Positions 63,912-64,000 of a stretch of 64,000 nucleotides of DNA are shown here, piece after piece (positions within the stretch are counted from its first letter, which is position 1; the number at the start of each line of letters is the position of its first letter). Origin of the DNA: Halodesulfovibrio aestuarii DSM 17919 = ATCC 29578 (GTDB taxonomy: Bacteria > Desulfobacterota > Desulfovibrionia > Desulfovibrionales > Desulfovibrionaceae). Where the stretch lies: assembly GCF_000384815.1 (NCBI RefSeq), contig NZ_ARQF01000015.1:61608-125607 (forward strand), written 5' to 3'. The notes beneath the pieces are model-generated. The model ran no database searches, was not told the DNA's origin, and saw only the letters and a list, made by a program, of their open reading frames with translations. A program made the translations under genes and the position numbers.

Positions 63912-64000
63912 AAAATAAGGCTCACGGACTATTAGTACTGGTTAGCTGAAGGCATCGCTGCCATTACACACCCAGCCTATCAACCTGGTGGTCTACCAGG
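63912..64000 (-). rRNA. 23S rRNA, 3' end (partial)
   Basis: Read on the minus strand the sequence matches the end of 23S rRNA (the GGGTGTGTAATGGCAGCGAT, AGTACTAATAG and CGTGAGCC segments are recognisable). The 3' end is estimated near 63912, and the rest lies outside the window. Confidence 0.9.

Noticed and set aside
1..64000. CRISPR arrays, insertion sequences, prophage or integron features
   Set aside because: No regular spacer-repeat array, transposase, integrase or phage structural gene was seen anywhere in the window.

Overview
The window reads as chromosomal DNA of an anaerobic, Gram-negative sulfate reducer of the Desulfovibrionaceae; a marine Halodesulfovibrio-like organism is my best guess, by inference from gene content only. 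Supporting signs are hydrogenase nickel-insertion genes (hypA, hypB), an Mrp ATPase fused to an orange-protein-like domain, an outer-membrane LPS transporter (lptD), a TRAP transporter under a sigma-54 activator, the aminotransferase-hom-apgM threonine cluster, and an estimated G+C content in the mid-40s. No phage, insertion sequence, CRISPR array or tRNA gene was recognised. Most of the window is ordinary core genome with clear hairpin terminators between units.

Layout. 1-3.1 kb: edge-truncated gene, hypA-hypB, mrp. 3.1-6.1 kb (minus): MoaB-domain protein, HD-GYP protein, UbiA-type prenyltransferase, probably one operon. 6.6-9.6 kb (minus): tiny zinc-ribbon gene, then amino-acid binding protein, permease and ATPase. 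10.1-12.4 kb: amidohydrolase and a HAD hydrolase. 12.5-21.5 kb: a divergent sensor kinase and NtrC-type regulator, followed by a sigma-54 promoter, a DctPQM TRAP transporter and L-serine dehydratase, which form a coherent sense-import-degrade module. 22.3-30 kb: exported carbonic anhydrase, lptD, rpsF-rpsR-rplI-dnaB, and a diguanylate cyclase. 30-41 kb: small metabolic and hypothetical genes, two EamA-type transporters, an old-yellow-enzyme relative, a SLOG protein, an AlaX-type editing protein and panB. 41-45 kb: htpG and two small lineage genes. 45.4-49.1 kb: aminotransferase, homoserine dehydrogenase, and a phosphoglycerate-mutase-like protein that probably acts as homoserine kinase. 49.1-56 kb (minus): response-regulator/kinase hybrid, recD2, aroC, usp, aroL, ykgJ. 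56.3 kb: mltA.

57.6-63.0 kb holds the most unusual unit: a possible leader ORF, an NhaC-type antiporter, a sulfatase-fold enzyme whose catalytic Cys/Ser is replaced by Thr, a Crp/Fnr regulator, a CPHC thioredoxin, a thioredoxin reductase lacking the usual NADPH-phosphate motif, and a small thioredoxin-fold protein. All are on the plus strand with short gaps and one terminator at the end. The right edge is the 3' end of an rRNA operon on the minus strand: 23S (partial), two diverged 5S copies and a terminator.

Candidates for undescribed biology are the 57.6-63.0 kb unit, a three-way-junction RNA candidate at 9.8 kb, a structured minus-strand leader near 34.75 kb, the leader ORF before nhaC, and several uncharacterised small proteins. 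All coordinates and motifs were read by eye and no database search was run.
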